Below, piece by piece: positions 8,238-18,289 of a stretch of 64,000 nucleotides of DNA. The notes under the pieces are model-generated. The model made no database searches, was not told the DNA's origin, and was given only the letters and a program-made list of their open reading frames with translations. Numbering within the stretch: the first letter of the stretch is position 1; every line of letters starts with the position of its first letter. Origin of the DNA: Paragemmobacter amnigenus (GTDB lineage Bacteria; Pseudomonadota; Alphaproteobacteria; Rhodobacterales; Rhodobacteraceae); NCBI RefSeq assembly GCF_009908265.2, contig NZ_JAAATX020000003.1:62001-126000 (forward strand), read 5' to 3'. Position numbers and translations under genes: made by a program.

Positions 8238-8969
8238 TCACACATGCTGCGCGCCGTTCACCTCGATCTCCGCGCCGCTGATATAGGACGACTGGTCCGA
8301 ACACAGGAACCAGATCGCATCCGCCACCTCGCGCGGCTGCCCCAGCCGCCGCATCGGCAACTGCTCCACGATCTTCTCCGTCCCCGGCGACAGGATCGCC
8401 GTCTCGATCTCGCCCGGCGCGATCGCATTCACCCGCACCCCCAGCGGCCCGAAATCATGCGCCATCTCCCGTGTCAGCGCGGCCAGCGCCGCCTTCGACG
8501 TGGCATAGGCCGCCCCCGCAAAGGGATGCACCCGCCCGCCCGCGATCGATGTGACATTCACCACCGACCCCTTCGCCGCCGACAGCTCGTCCTTCAACCC
8601 CCGCGCCAGCACGATGGAGGCAAAGAAGTTCACATGGAACACCTGCCCCCATGTCCGCAGATCCGTCTCCAGCGTGTTCAGACGGCTCCCCCCCGGTCCC
8701 TTGGGACTGATCCCCGCATTGTTCACCAGCGCATGAAGCCGCCCGTCGATCTTCTCCTTGATCGTGGCAATCGCCGCGATGGTCTTGTCGGGTGACGCCA
8801 GATCGATCTGGATATGGTTCTCCTCGCCCCCGGGCCACGGACAGCGCGGATCGAAAGGCTGGCGCGAACAGGTCAGCACCCGCCACCCCTCGGCCGAGAA
8901 CCGCTTTACCGTCGCATGTCCGATCCCGCGCGAAGCCCCTGTCAGGACTAGGGTTTTCTGCTCGCCCAT
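8238..8969 (-). CDS. Short-chain dehydrogenase/reductase (SDR) family oxidoreductase
   Basis: The 243-residue protein is a classical SDR. It has the cofactor motif TGASRGIG (residues 10-17), NNAG (83-86), a catalytic Ser141 in VTSIAGG, and Tyr155/Lys159 in the YxxxK motif (YATSK). The C-terminal [17 protein letters not shown] is the usual SDR end. It should be an NAD(P)(H)-dependent alcohol or ketone oxidoreductase; the substrate cannot be inferred. The ATG at 8969 is chosen because it places the Rossmann motif near residue 10; the ATG at 8981 is an alternative. It is divergent from argB. Confidence 0.92.
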   Translation of the reverse strand: MGEQKTLVLTGASRGIGHATVKRFSAEGWRVLTCSRQPFDPRCPWPGGEENHIQIDLASPDKTIAAIATIKEKIDGRLHALVNNAGISPKGPGGSRLNTLETDLRTWGQVFHVNFFASIVLARGLKDELSAAKGSVVNVTSIAGGRVHPFAGAAYATSKAALAALTREMAHDFGPLGVRVNAIAPGEIETAILSPGTEKIVEQLPMRRLGQPREVADAIWFLCSDQSSYISGAEIEVNGAQHV

Positions 8970-9090
8970 CCGATTCACCATCCTCTGCTGCACGCGCATC
9001 ATCCCCCCTTTGCCCGCCGAATACCATTGCCGCTTGGCACGCGCCGCATCCCGCATTACCAAGGCGCGACCCATCCAGCCGGGGATCCCC

Positions 9091-9990
9091 ATGAAACCGC
9101 AGACCAGCACCATGTCCGACGCCGCCCACACCGCGAAGATGCTCTCCGAGGCCCTCCCCTACCTGCAGCGCTATTCCGGCGCCGTGGTCGTGGTGAAATT
9201 CGGCGGCAACGCCATGGGCGACGATGCCGCCATGGCCGAATTCGCCCGCGACATCGTGCTGATGCGGCAGGTCGGCGTGAACCCCGTGGTCGTGCACGGC
9301 GGCGGCCCGATGATCAACGAAATGCTCGACAAGCTCGGCATCAAGTCCGACTTCGTCCGCGGCAAGCGGGTGACGGACAAGGCCACCGTGCAGGTGGTGG
9401 AGATGATCCTGTCCGGCCTCGTGAACAAGCGCATCGTTCAGGCCATCATGGATGCAGGCGGCCGCGCCGTGGGCATTTCCGGCAAGGATGACGACCTCAT
9501 GGTCTGCGAGGCCGACGATCCCGAACTCGGCTATGTCGGCCGCCCCGTCGAGATGAACGTGCAGGTGCTGCGCGATCTCTACAACGCAGGCATCATCCCC
9601 GTCGTCGCCCCCGTCGCCACCGGCATGGCCGATAACGAAACCTTCAACGTCAACGGCGACACGGCGGCGGGTGCCATCGCGGGCGCGCTCAAGGCCGACC
9701 GCCTGCTCCTCCTCACCGATGTCGCGGGCGTCAAGAACGCGGGCGGAGAGGTGATGACCCAGATCACCCCCGAAGAGGTCCGCCAGATGACCGCCGACGG
9801 CGTGATCGCGGGCGGCATGATCCCGAAAACCGAAACCGCGCTCAAGGCGCTCGACGAAGGCGTGCGCGCCGTCACCATCCTTGACGGCCGCGTCCCCAAT
9901 GCCTGCCTGATGGAACTCTTCACCGATCACGGCGCGGGATCGCAGATCCGCTCCACCGAACCGCGCGTCAAACCGCGCGTCAAACGGTGA
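9091..9990 (+). CDS. argB: Acetylglutamate kinase
   Basis: ArgB phosphorylates N-acetylglutamate in the second step of arginine synthesis. The 299-residue protein has the amino-acid-kinase signatures [23 protein letters not shown], the acetylglutamate-binding region [14 protein letters not shown], and [11 protein letters not shown]. An N-terminal helix ([15 protein letters not shown]) is of the kind present in arginine-sensitive hexameric enzymes. The ATG at 9091 is used; the ATG at 9112 (MSDAAHTA) is equally plausible. The stop overlaps the GTG of the next gene. Confidence 0.96.
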   Translation: MKPQTSTMSDAAHTAKMLSEALPYLQRYSGAVVVVKFGGNAMGDDAAMAEFARDIVLMRQVGVNPVVVHGGGPMINEMLDKLGIKSDFVRGKRVTDKATVQVVEMILSGLVNKRIVQAIMDAGGRAVGISGKDDDLMVCEADDPELGYVGRPVEMNVQVLRDLYNAGIIPVVAPVATGMADNETFNVNGDTAAGAIAGALKADRLLLLTDVAGVKNAGGEVMTQITPEEVRQMTADGVIAGGMIPKTETALKALDEGVRAVTILDGRVPNACLMELFTDHGAGSQIRSTEPRVKPRVKR

Positions 9991-10631
9991 GCCTGACCGG
10001 AACCCTCGCCGCCCATCACCTCGCCGTGCTGGGCGGTTTCCATCCCGACGCGGATGACAGCACACCGCCCGGCACGCAGACCCTGCTCCTCCTCGGCCCC
10101 GCCGAACCGGGCTTCTGGCCGCATGTCACCGCCCAGCCCGAATGGCAGGATGGCCGCCCCGACCCGATCGACCGCTGGTCGCGCCGCACCATCGGCCGCA
10201 TCGCCTGCGATCTGGGGGCCAAGGCGCTCTTCCCCTTCGGCGGCCCGCCATGGCACCCTTTCCACGCCTGGGCGCTCCGCACGGGCCGCATCTGGGACAG
10301 CCCCGTCCGCCTTCTGGTCAGCGCCGATCAGGGCCTCATGGTCAGCTTCCGCGGTGCCCTCGCCCTGAAGGACCGCATCCCCCTTCCCGCCCCCGCCACG
10401 CGCCCCTGCGACACCTGCACCAAGCCATGCCTCACCGCCTGCCCCGCCGACGCCCTCACCGGCGCGGGCTATGACGTGCCCGCCTGCCACAGCTTCCTCG
10501 ACACCGCCGCAGGCCAGCCCTGCCTCTCGGCGGGTTGCGAAGTGCGCCGCGCTTGCCCGCTGTCCCAAGCCTATGCCAGACTTCCCGAACAGTCGGCCTA
10601 TCACATGCGCCGATTCCACGGGGTGGACTGA
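9987..10631 (+). CDS. Ferredoxin-like protein with C-terminal Cys-rich (4Fe-4S) segment
   Basis: The 214-residue product starts at a GTG that overlaps the argB stop (GTGA). The N-terminal two thirds has no motif I can name. The C-terminal part contains [13 protein letters not shown], then [19 protein letters not shown], a cysteine pattern like the iron-sulfur region of QueG-type proteins, although the corrinoid-binding part of QueG is not evident. It is probably an iron-sulfur electron-transfer or enzyme component of unknown role. The gene is co-directional with argB and sixA. Confidence 0.75.
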   Translation: MSLTGTLAAHHLAVLGGFHPDADDSTPPGTQTLLLLGPAEPGFWPHVTAQPEWQDGRPDPIDRWSRRTIGRIACDLGAKALFPFGGPPWHPFHAWALRTGRIWDSPVRLLVSADQGLMVSFRGALALKDRIPLPAPATRPCDTCTKPCLTACPADALTGAGYDVPACHSFLDTAAGQPCLSAGCEVRRACPLSQAYARLPEQSAYHMRRFHGVD

Positions 10632-10654
10632 CCCGCCCCGAAAGGGGGGAATGA

Positions 10655-11158
10655 ATGAAGCGCCTGATCCTGACTCGTCACGCGAAATCCAGCTGGGACG
10701 ATCCCCTGACCCCCGACCATGACCGCCCGCTGAACGAACGCGGCAAGGCCGCCGCCGCCGACCTCGGCCAATGGCTCGCCTCGCGCGGCTATATCCCGGA
10801 CGAGGTGCTCTGCTCCGATGCCCTGCGGACGCGCAAGACATGGAGCGGGATCGCCCCCGCCCTGCCCGGCACGCCCGTCCTCGAACTCAAACCCGCGCTC
10901 TACCACGCCGGCCCCGACGTGATGCTCGCCGTCCTGCGCCATGCGCGGGGCGATTGCGTGATGATGATCGGCCACAACCCCGGCATCGCGGAATTCGCCG
11001 CCCGCCTCGTCGCCCAGCCGCCGCGCAACAGCGAATTCGCCCGCTACCCCACCGGCGCCACGCTGGTCGCGGATTTCACCATCGACCGCTGGGAAGACGT
11101 CACCTTCGGCACCGGCACCGTGGACGACTTCATCGTCCCCCGCGAAATCGTCGCCTGA
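10655..11158 (+). CDS. SixA-type histidine phosphatase
   Basis: The 167-residue protein starts MKRLILTRHAKSSW, with the RHG-type catalytic motif (His9) of the phosphoglycerate-mutase-like superfamily. It also has LNERGKAAAADLGQWL, SDALRTRKTW and a second histidine motif VMMIGHNPGIAEF. Its short, single-domain form fits SixA, which removes phosphate from histidine on signalling phosphotransfer domains, but the target here is unknown. A strong ribosome-binding site (AAAGGGGGGAATGA) precedes the ATG. Confidence 0.88.
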   Translation: MKRLILTRHAKSSWDDPLTPDHDRPLNERGKAAAADLGQWLASRGYIPDEVLCSDALRTRKTWSGIAPALPGTPVLELKPALYHAGPDVMLAVLRHARGDCVMMIGHNPGIAEFAARLVAQPPRNSEFARYPTGATLVADFTIDRWEDVTFGTGTVDDFIVPREIVA

Positions 11159-11165
11159 CAGGCAA

Positions 11166-11187
11166 AAGGGGCGCCGGAACGCCCCTT
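11166..11187 (+). terminator. Hairpin downstream of sixA
   Basis: Eight-base arms (AAGGGGCG/CGCCCCTT) flank a 6-nt loop a few bases past the sixA stop. There is no strong T-run after it, so termination is likely but unproven. Confidence 0.55.
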
Positions 11188-11219
11188 CATCTCGGCCCAA
11201 ATACCCTCAAGGGGGGTGC

Positions 11220-11238
11220 GGGGGGCAGAATGCCCCCC
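11220..11238 (-). terminator. Hairpin downstream of aapP
   Basis: GGGGGCA/TGCCCCC arms with a 3-nt loop lie just past the aapP stop on the minus strand, in the convergent sixA-aapP spacer. Confidence 0.5.
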
Positions 11239-11246
11239 GTCCCCGC

Positions 11247-12026
11247 TCAATGCCCCAGAATCTGGCTCAGGAACAGCTTGGTCCGGTCGCTCTTGGGGTT
11301 GTTGAAGAACTCGCGCGGTTCGTTCTGTTCCACGATCTGGCCCTGATCCATGAAGATCACGCGGTTCGCCACCGCCTGCGCGAACCCCATCTCGTGGGTG
11401 ACGCACAGCATCGTCATCCCCTCCTCGGCCAGCTCGATCATGGTATCCAGCACTTCCTTGATCATCTCGGGGTCAAGGGCCGAGGTGGGCTCGTCGAACA
11501 GCATGATCCGCGGCTTCATGCACAGGGACCGCGCAATCGCCACCCGCTGCTGCTGCCCGCCCGACAACTGCCCGGGATACTTGTTCGCCTGCTCTGGAAT
11601 CTTCACCTTCCGCAGGAAATGCATCGCCGTTTCCTCCGCCTCCCGCTTGGGAATCTTGCGAACCCAGATCGGCGCCAGCGTGCAGTTCTCCAGAATCGTC
11701 AGATGCGGGAACAGGTTGAAGTGCTGGAACACCATCCCCACTTCCGACCGCACCTTGTCGATGTTCTTCAGGTCGTTGGTCAGCTCCGTCCCGTCGACGA
11801 CAATCTGCCCCTGCTGATGCTCCTCCAGCCGGTTGATGCAGCGGATCAGCGTCGACTTCCCCGAACCCGACGGCCCGCAGATCACGATCCGCTCGCCCCG
11901 GTTCACCGTCATGTTGATGTCGCGCAGCACATGGAACTGCCCGTACCACTTGTTCATGCCCGAAATCTGGATGGCGACCTCATCCGAGACCTTCATCTTC
12001 GAGCGGTCGATAGCAACGTCAGACAT
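11247..12026 (-). CDS. aapP: General L-amino acid ABC transporter, ATP-binding protein
   Basis: The 259-residue ATPase energises import of amino acids through AapQM. It has Walker [10 protein letters not shown] (residues 51-59), the ABC signature LSGGQQQR (154-161), Walker B IMLFDEP (174-180) and the H-loop histidine in [11 protein letters not shown]. This is the polar amino-acid (GlnQ/AapP) subclass. It is the last gene of aapJQMP, with only 10 nt from aapM. Confidence 0.95.
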   Translation of the reverse strand: MSDVAIDRSKMKVSDEVAIQISGMNKWYGQFHVLRDINMTVNRGERIVICGPSGSGKSTLIRCINRLEEHQQGQIVVDGTELTNDLKNIDKVRSEVGMVFQHFNLFPHLTILENCTLAPIWVRKIPKREAEETAMHFLRKVKIPEQANKYPGQLSGGQQQRVAIARSLCMKPRIMLFDEPTSALDPEMIKEVLDTMIELAEEGMTMLCVTHEMGFAQAVANRVIFMDQGQIVEQNEPREFFNNPKSDRTKLFLSQILGH

Positions 12027-12036
12027 TGTGTGATCC

Positions 12037-13476
12037 TTACCGGTGGTCGGTCTTCAGCTTGCGCTCCAGATACATGGAATAGCGCGACATGCCGAAGCAG
12101 ATGACAAAGAAGATGGCGCCGACAAAGATGTAGGGCTCCCAGTAGATGCCCTTCCAGTCGATGTCCGCGCGCACGATTTGCGTGACGCCCTTCAGCGGGT
12201 CCATCAGGCCAACAAAGGCCACCAGCGTCGTGTCCTTGAACAGGCCGATGAAGGTGGACACGATGGCCGGGATGGAAATCTTCAACGCCTGCGGCAGGAT
12301 GATCAACCGCTGCGCCCGCCAGTAATCAAGGCCCAGCGCATCCGCCGCCTCGTACTGCCCGCGCGGCAGCGCCGCGAGGCCGCCGCGGATCACCTCGGCC
12401 AGATAGGCCGCGGCAAACAGCGTCACAAGGATGATCACCCGCAGGATGATGTCGAAATTCGTGTTCGGCGGCAGGAAATACTGCAACAGCAGCGATGCCG
12501 TGAACAGAAGCGTGATCAGCGGCACGCCCCGGATGAACTCGATGAACCCCACGCACAGCGTCTTGACGATCAGCATGTCCGACTGCCGCCCCAGCGCCAG
12601 CAGGATGCCGATGGGAAGCGAGAAGGTGATCGCCGTCACCCCGATGGTGATGGCCAGCAGGAACCCCCCGAACTGGTCCGAATTGACCTTTGCCAATGCG
12701 AATGGCGCGATACCGTCGATCACCTGCGTCAGCGGCAGATCGACAAACAGCCACCAGACCAGCGCCAGCGCCACGCCGGTCACCGCCGATGTCGTCGGCC
12801 CCATCCGCCCGACCAGCGCCAGATAAGCCCCGCCCATCACGACAAAGCCCAGCATCGCCACGACGGGCACCCAGATCGACCCGCCCCACAGCAGCCAGAA
12901 GCACAGCGCCGGATAGATCGCCGTGAACCACAAGAGCATCGCAGGCCGCACCTGCGCCAGCGCGATGAACCCCGCCAGCAGCGCCATCACCAGCACCACC
13001 ACCGCCACAGGGGCCGAGGCCGGCATCAGCGTCACCAGCAGGACCAGCGCCACAGCGCCCAGCAGGACCGACAGGTTCCGCTTCTGCCCGGCAAACAGCA
13101 CCGGCGCCATCGCCGCGAACAGCAGGCCAAAGGCCAGCACGGGCCGCCAATAGGCATCCTGCGGATAGAAGCCGAACAGGAACTGGTGCCAGCGTTCGCG
13201 GATCATCGCCCAGCAGGCCCCCGTCGCGCCCTCTCCGGCCGTGGCCGTGACGATCTCGCGGCACTGGCTCAGGCTTTCTGCCGTCCAGACCGAATTCAGC
13301 CACCACGGCAGCGCCGCCGTCACCAGCGACCAGATCACATAGATCCCCGCCAGCGTCAGGATCGTGTTGAACCAGCCCGAAAACAGGTTCTCGCGCAGCC
13401 ACTTCACCACCCCCCGTTCCGTCACGGGCGGGGCCATCGGCGGCAGCATCTCGGTGCGTGCAAAATGCTTTTCCAT
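12037..13476 (-). CDS. aapM: General L-amino acid ABC transporter, permease protein
   Basis: The 479-residue inner-membrane protein has an N-terminal membrane segment, a long hydrophobic middle region (about residues 105-235) and a C-terminal polar-amino-acid permease domain. The EAA loop is [30 protein letters not shown]. It pairs with AapQ as the translocation pore. The extra membrane segments in the middle make it longer than a minimal HisM-type permease, a known feature of Aap permeases. It directly follows aapQ (1 nt apart) in the operon. Confidence 0.93.
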   Translation of the reverse strand: MEKHFARTEMLPPMAPPVTERGVVKWLRENLFSGWFNTILTLAGIYVIWSLVTAALPWWLNSVWTAESLSQCREIVTATAGEGATGACWAMIRERWHQFLFGFYPQDAYWRPVLAFGLLFAAMAPVLFAGQKRNLSVLLGAVALVLLVTLMPASAPVAVVVLVMALLAGFIALAQVRPAMLLWFTAIYPALCFWLLWGGSIWVPVVAMLGFVVMGGAYLALVGRMGPTTSAVTGVALALVWWLFVDLPLTQVIDGIAPFALAKVNSDQFGGFLLAITIGVTAITFSLPIGILLALGRQSDMLIVKTLCVGFIEFIRGVPLITLLFTASLLLQYFLPPNTNFDIILRVIILVTLFAAAYLAEVIRGGLAALPRGQYEAADALGLDYWRAQRLIILPQALKISIPAIVSTFIGLFKDTTLVAFVGLMDPLKGVTQIVRADIDWKGIYWEPYIFVGAIFFVICFGMSRYSMYLERKLKTDHR

Positions 13477-13477
13477 C

Positions 13478-14755
13478 TCAGCGCGCCTTGATCTGGACAG
13501 AGGAGTTATACAGGTTCATCAGCGCGCTGATGATCAGGCTGATCGTCAGATAGATCAGCATCATCAGCAACATGCATTCCAGCTCGCGCCCCGTCTGGTT
13601 CAGCGTGATCCCCCCCAGCGTGCCGCGCAGGTCCAGATAGCTCACCGCAATCCCCAGCGAGGTGTTCTTGGTCAGGTTCAGGAACTGGCTGATCAGCGGC
13701 GGGATGATGACGCGCAGCGCCTGCGGCAGGATGATCAGGTTCATCGTCCGCCCCGGCCGCAGGCCCAGCGCAAAGGCCGCCTCCGACTGGCCACGGTTGA
13801 TCGCCATGATCCCCGCCCGCACGATCTCCGCGATGAAGGCTGCCGTATACAGCGTCAGCGCGATCAGCAGCGCGGTAAAGGAATGGGCCACAAGGATGCC
13901 GCCCGCGAAGTTGAACCCCTTGAGCTCGGGTATCTCCAGATGCAGGCCCAGCCCCACGCTCAGCGCGATCACCGGCCCGAACAGCACCAGCAGCGACTTC
14001 CACCACGTCACCGGCCGGTCCCCCGTCGCCTCCTGCCGCGCCCGCGCGGCGGCAAGGATGCGGCGGTTGATCCAGACAGACCCCGCGATCACAAGGATAT
14101 AGGCAAGGATGGTCAGATTGACCGACATGAAGCCCAGATCCACCGAGCCGAGGCTCACATCGAACAGAGGCGACGGAATGTTGGTGCCGCGATTCGTCAC
14201 CGCCACCGTATCGAACAGCATCATCGACGCCGCCGGCGCCTCGCCCGCCGCCGCCATCTCGTCGGTCACGCGGAAATCGCGCGGCTGGGGCGTCGTCTCG
14301 GACAGGATCACATAGGACAGCAGGATCCACAGCAAGAGCGGCACGTTGCGGAACATCTCGACATAGACGGTCATCAACCGCCCGACGAGCCAGTTCTTCG
14401 ACAGACGCAGCACGCCGATGATCACACCCAGAATGGTGGCAAGCACACAGCCCAGCAGGGCCACGACCAGCGTATTGACCAGCCCCACGAAAAGCGCGGT
14501 CAGGTGGCTGCTGTCATTGCTGTAGGGGATCAGCGCCTGACCGATGTCATAGCCTGCCCGCGACCACAGGAAGCCGAAATTGAATTCTTTTCCGCGGATT
14601 GCCAGATTGCTGATCGTATTGCTGATCAGCCAAGACACGAACAGCGCAAAAAGCAGCAGGACGAATATCTGGATCGTAATGGAACGATACCGCGTATCGT
14701 AGATGAGCATAGAGAGCCGAAAGGACTCCTTCGGCACGTCACTGGCCACGGCCAT
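13478..14755 (-). CDS. aapQ: General L-amino acid ABC transporter, permease protein
   Basis: The 425-residue permease starts MAVASDVPKESFRLSML at the ATG at 14755. It has an N-terminal membrane span, an Aap-type periplasmic/hydrophobic insert and the C-terminal permease domain with EAA loop [30 protein letters not shown]. In-frame sequence upstream of 14755 falls in the aapJ-aapQ spacer and looks non-coding. It forms the pore with AapM. Confidence 0.93.
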   Translation of the reverse strand: MAVASDVPKESFRLSMLIYDTRYRSITIQIFVLLLFALFVSWLISNTISNLAIRGKEFNFGFLWSRAGYDIGQALIPYSNDSSHLTALFVGLVNTLVVALLGCVLATILGVIIGVLRLSKNWLVGRLMTVYVEMFRNVPLLLWILLSYVILSETTPQPRDFRVTDEMAAAGEAPAASMMLFDTVAVTNRGTNIPSPLFDVSLGSVDLGFMSVNLTILAYILVIAGSVWINRRILAAARARQEATGDRPVTWWKSLLVLFGPVIALSVGLGLHLEIPELKGFNFAGGILVAHSFTALLIALTLYTAAFIAEIVRAGIMAINRGQSEAAFALGLRPGRTMNLIILPQALRVIIPPLISQFLNLTKNTSLGIAVSYLDLRGTLGGITLNQTGRELECMLLMMLIYLTISLIISALMNLYNSSVQIKAR

Positions 14756-14861
14756 GCAGTATTCCCCTGTGTGTCTTGCGCTTCTTTCGACGCGAACCCC
14801 GGTGTTCCGGGTGTTCATCGGATCGGCCAGCCACCCTGCGGGCGATCCGTAATGGCGAACA

Positions 14862-14886
14862 GGGGGCGCCCGCACAGGGCGCCCCC
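14862..14886 (-). promoter_or_regulatory. Strong hairpin between aapJ and aapQ
   Basis: A perfect 10-bp stem (GGGGGCGCCC arms, 5-nt loop) lies 13 nt past the aapJ stop. Hairpins after binding-protein genes in ABC operons often stabilise the upstream message so the periplasmic component is made in excess; that role is inferred here. Confidence 0.7.
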
Positions 14887-14899
14887 GTCAGTGGTCAGA

Positions 14900-15925
14900 T
14901 CAACGGAAGGGCGGGGCGTATTGCAGGCCGCCCTGCGTCCACAGCGCGTTCAGGCCGCGCGCCAGGTTGATGGTCGTGCCTTCGCCGATATTGGCGGCGA
15001 AGATCTCGCCATAGTTGCCGACCGCCGCGATCGCGTTCTTGAACGCGTCATTCGGCAGGCCAAGCTTGGCCGGCAGGTCGCCCGAATCGGCCAGACCCAG
15101 CAGACGCTTCACTTCCTCGTCCGTGGTCGAACCGGCAACCTCGTTCACATTGGCCTTGGTGATGCCCTTCTCCTCGGCGATCAGCAGCGCGAAATAGGTC
15201 CAGCGGACGATATCGCCCCAGTTGCTGTCGCCATGGCGCACGACCGGGCCCAGCGGTTCCTTCGAGATGATTTCCGGAAGGATCACGTGGTTCTCGGCAT
15301 CCGGCATCGTGGCGCGGCTTGCGGCCAGACCCGAGGCGTCGGTGGTATAGGCGTCGCAGGCGCCGGCCAGATACTGGCGCTGCGCTTCCGAATCGTCGGC
15401 CACGGTCACCGGCTGGTAGCTGATGTTGTTCTGCTTGAAGAAGTCGGCAAGGTTCAGTTCCGTCGTGGTGCCGGTCTGGATGCAGACGGTCGCCCCGTCC
15501 AGTTCCTTGGCCGACGACACGCCCAGATCCTTCTTCACCATGAAGCCCTGGCCGTCATAGTAGTTCACCGCCACGAAATCGAGCGCCAGCTCCGAGTCAC
15601 GGCTGACCGTCCAGGTGGAGTTGCGGACCAGCAGGTCCACTTCGCCCGACTGCAGCGCGGTAAAGCGGGTTTCGCCCGTGGTCGGGACGAACTTCACCTT
15701 GGTGCCATCACCGAAGATCGCCGCAGCGACCGCGCGGCACAGGTCCACGTCAAAGCCGGCCCAGTTGCCGTTCGCATCCGGCGCACCAAAGCCCGTCAGA
15801 CCGGTGTTCGAGCCGCAGATCAGCTCGCCACGTGCCTTGACGGCTTCCAGCGTCGATTGCGCCGCCGCCGCGCCCGCAACCATGGTGGTTGCCGCAACGA
15901 CGCCGAGGAATACGGATTTCTTCAT
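14900..15925 (-). CDS. aapJ: General L-amino acid ABC transporter, periplasmic binding protein
   Basis: The 341-residue protein has a cleavable signal peptide (MKKSVFLGVVAATTMVAGAAAAQ). It shows the family-3 solute-binding pattern: LEAVKARGELICGSNTGLTGFG, NGNWAGFDVDLCRAVAAAIFGD, and GTTTELNLADFF near the hinge. It captures broad-range L-amino acids and delivers them to AapQM. It heads the aapJQMP operon, so the operon promoter should lie in 15926-16173, and it should be the most abundant component. Confidence 0.95.
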   Translation of the reverse strand: MKKSVFLGVVAATTMVAGAAAAQSTLEAVKARGELICGSNTGLTGFGAPDANGNWAGFDVDLCRAVAAAIFGDGTKVKFVPTTGETRFTALQSGEVDLLVRNSTWTVSRDSELALDFVAVNYYDGQGFMVKKDLGVSSAKELDGATVCIQTGTTTELNLADFFKQNNISYQPVTVADDSEAQRQYLAGACDAYTTDASGLAASRATMPDAENHVILPEIISKEPLGPVVRHGDSNWGDIVRWTYFALLIAEEKGITKANVNEVAGSTTDEEVKRLLGLADSGDLPAKLGLPNDAFKNAIAAVGNYGEIFAANIGEGTTINLARGLNALWTQGGLQYAPPFR

Positions 15926-16173
15926 TCTTACCTCTTCCTGAGTGTGCCATCCCTTCTGGGATGGACGTTTTCTTGGTCCCCTGAGGCGCGACGCGCCCTA
16001 CCGGGGGCATACCTTCTGGAGGTGAGCCTCTCCCAGTACCCGACAGTTTCTTCCGAAGCGGTTTGAAAGGTCAAGCATAACCCGCGCCGCGGTCGAAAGC
16101 CGTTCGGTATCAATGATTTGTGATTGCTTCGCCGCAGATCAAGATGCAGCTGCCCGAAAATTCGGCAGCATTG
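15926..16173 (-). promoter_or_regulatory. aapJ upstream region
   Basis: This 248-bp gap must hold the aapJQMP promoter. A CCATCCC/GGGATGG hairpin lies at 15947-15964 in the presumed 5' leader, and a TTGACC occurs near 16070, but no convincing -10 pairs with it. No gene is visible. Confidence 0.4.
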
Positions 16174-16881
16174 TCACCCGCACAATGCATAGAATCGGGC
16201 CGCATCCAGAAAGGCCGCATGGCGCACCCTCTCGGCGGCGGCGGCTTCCTCGTCCTCGCCCCATTGCTCGACCTGCCACGCCTCGTCGATGCGCGACAGA
16301 CGCCACGCCTCTTCCGGCAGCAGCCGACCCTCGGTCACCGCCAGCGCCAGCACCAGCGATCCCGACACCGCGACCAGATCATGGAACCCCGCCAGCCGGA
16401 ACGGCGACATCGCCGCCACCCGCGCCGACAGCGCAGCGACCGCCTCCGCAGGCTGCGCCACGGGGATCACGCCCCGCGTCACCGCAAGCCGCGCCCCCGC
16501 CAGACCCGCCGCCCAGTCCAGCACGGGATCCCACCCCGCCGCCTGCCGCGACACAAGCGCCTCGGGGCCCGTCGCGCGATAGCACAGCAGGTCCGATGCG
16601 CCATAGGCCGCCACGATCTCCACCACCTCGGCGCGCTGCGGCACGATCTTGTCGATCGCCGAATTGGCCGCCCGCGTGACGGGCATCGTATCGGGCTTCA
16701 CCTCGCCCGTCTGCGCGTCCCATTCCGCCGCGATGGCCAGCGCCATCGCCAGCGTCGGCACCACCAGCGGCGCCTTGGCGGGGGTCTTTACCGCCCGCCC
16801 GTCCAGCCGGACGGTGAACCCGCCCTCGCAGGGCTCTGCCTCGGCGCGGGTCCAGAACCGCTTTGCCTTCCATGCACTCAC
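16174..16881 (-). CDS. ATP12-family F1-ATPase assembly chaperone
   Basis: The 235-residue protein begins MSAWKAKRFW and has FTVRLDGRAVKTPAKAPLVVPT followed by AEWDAQTGEVKPDTMPVTRAANSAIDKI, which is the Atp12 signature. In mitochondria and alphaproteobacteria, Atp12 binds the F1 alpha subunit during assembly. The CYRATGPEALVSRQAAGWDPVLDWA region is also conserved. The start overlaps the stop of the rluC-like gene by four bases. Confidence 0.92.
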   Translation of the reverse strand: MSAWKAKRFWTRAEAEPCEGGFTVRLDGRAVKTPAKAPLVVPTLAMALAIAAEWDAQTGEVKPDTMPVTRAANSAIDKIVPQRAEVVEIVAAYGASDLLCYRATGPEALVSRQAAGWDPVLDWAAGLAGARLAVTRGVIPVAQPAEAVAALSARVAAMSPFRLAGFHDLVAVSGSLVLALAVTEGRLLPEEAWRLSRIDEAWQVEQWGEDEEAAAAERVRHAAFLDAARFYALCG

Positions 16882-17924
16882 TTGAACACCTCGAAAGGAT
16901 CGGCCGGCACGTCATCCTCTTTCCAGTCCAGCGCCTTCCACGTCCGCGCCATATGTTCGGGCAGCGGCGCGGTGAAGGTCATCTCCTTCTTCGTCACAGG
17001 ATGCTCCACCGTCAGCATCCGCGCATGAAGATGCAGCTTGCGCGAGATGTCGCCCCCCACGGCCGCACCCCAGCCATCGCCCATGTTGTCGGCCTCGGAC
17101 CCGCCGTATTTCCCGTCCCCGATGATCGGATGACCGATCTCGGCCATATGGGCGCGCAACTGGTGCGTCCGCCCCGTGACAGGTTCCAGCGCCATCCACG
17201 ACAGCCGCGTCCCAAGGAACCACAGCGTGAAGTAATCGGTATGCGCCCGCTTGGCATCGGGGAACTCGGCCATCTTGGCGGGATGGACGCACAGCATCTT
17301 CTCGCCCTCGCCGCGCTTGCCATGGCCCGGGGCCTTCATCAGCCCGTATTTGATGCTGCCCTTCTTGGGATGGGGCACGCCCGCCACCACCGCCCAATAG
17401 ATCTTGCGCGTGTTGCGGTGGCGCAGGCTTTCCGACAGCCCCCGCGCCACGCGGTCCGTGCGCGCCAGCATCAACAGCCCCGACGTATCCTTGTCCAGCC
17501 GGTGCACCAGCTTGGGCCGGTCCTTGTAACCGAACTTCAGCGCCTCGGTCAGCCCGTCGACATGCCGGTCGCCCTGCCCGCTGCCGCCCTGCGACGGCAG
17601 ACCCGCAGGCTTGTTCAGGACGATCATATGCTCGTCCATCCACAGCACGCAGTCCTGGATCATCTTGGCGTCCGCCGCACTCACCCCGTCAGGGCGGGGG
17701 CGCGACGGCGCATCGGCATCGGGCAGCGGCGGCACGCGGATCGCCTGGCCGGGGATCACGCGATCCGACGCCTTCGCCCGCGCGCCATCCACCCGCACCT
17801 GACCCGTGCGGCACATCTTTTCCACCGCGCCTTGCGTCACATGCGGAAAGCGCCGCTTGAACCAGCGGTCCAGCCGCTGTTCGCCCTCGTCTTCCGAAAC
17901 GGTCAGGGTCTTGACGCCGCTCAT
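16878..17924 (-). CDS. RluA-family 23S rRNA pseudouridine synthase (RluC/RluD-like)
   Basis: The 348-residue protein has an N-terminal S4 RNA-binding domain (RLDRWFKRRFPHVTQGAVEKM) and the pseudouridine-synthase core. The catalytic motif is HRLDKDTSG at residues 141-149, with Asp144 as nucleophile; KPAGLPSQGG and VTGRTHQLRAHM also match. RluC isomerises three uridines in 23S rRNA; which uridines this enzyme modifies cannot be told from sequence. The ATG at 17924 overlaps the crcB stop by four bases. Confidence 0.92.
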   Translation of the reverse strand: MSGVKTLTVSEDEGEQRLDRWFKRRFPHVTQGAVEKMCRTGQVRVDGARAKASDRVIPGQAIRVPPLPDADAPSRPRPDGVSAADAKMIQDCVLWMDEHMIVLNKPAGLPSQGGSGQGDRHVDGLTEALKFGYKDRPKLVHRLDKDTSGLLMLARTDRVARGLSESLRHRNTRKIYWAVVAGVPHPKKGSIKYGLMKAPGHGKRGEGEKMLCVHPAKMAEFPDAKRAHTDYFTLWFLGTRLSWMALEPVTGRTHQLRAHMAEIGHPIIGDGKYGGSEADNMGDGWGAAVGGDISRKLHLHARMLTVEHPVTKKEMTFTAPLPEHMARTWKALDWKEDDVPADPFEVFK

Positions 17925-18289
17925 GCGGGGATACTCCGGGCAAGGGCCGCGCCAAGCGCCACGGCAGCAAGAGAAAGGATGACCGAGGCCGCGACATAAA
18001 GGGCGGCCTGCATCGCCTGCCCCCCCTCCCACAGCTTCAGCGTGTCGAGAGAGAAGGCCGAAAACGTCGTGAACCCGCCAAGGAACCCCGCAACCAGCAG
18101 CGGCGCAATCTGCACCCGCTGGGTCAGCAGGACATAAAGCACCCCGATGGCAAGGGACCCCGCGACATTCACCGCCAGCGTCCCCAGCGGCCAGCCGGGC
18201 ACGACCCGACCCACGCCCCCGACAACGAGAAAGCGCGCGACGGAACCCGCAGCCCCGCCCAAGGCAACAAGAAGGATGCTCTGGATCAT
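17921..18289 (-). CDS. crcB: Fluoride ion channel/exporter CrcB (Fluc)
   Basis: The 122-residue membrane protein starts MIQSILLVALGGAAGSVARF at the ATG at 18289. It has four hydrophobic segments and the Fluc motifs GTLAVNVAGSLAIG and GFLGGFTTFSAFS, containing the pore Asn and the Phe-box residues. Fluc dimers expel fluoride from the cytoplasm. I looked upstream for a fluoride riboswitch and did not find the conserved elements. Confidence 0.93.
   Translation of the reverse strand: MIQSILLVALGGAAGSVARFLVVGGVGRVVPGWPLGTLAVNVAGSLAIGVLYVLLTQRVQIAPLLVAGFLGGFTTFSAFSLDTLKLWEGGQAMQAALYVAASVILSLAAVALGAALARSIPA

Noticed and set aside
13364-16066. 900-codon plus-strand frame opposite the aap operon
   Set aside because: It is antisense to aapQ and aapJ, shows the same His/Arg/Gln-rich artefact composition, and has no ribosome-binding site or domain.
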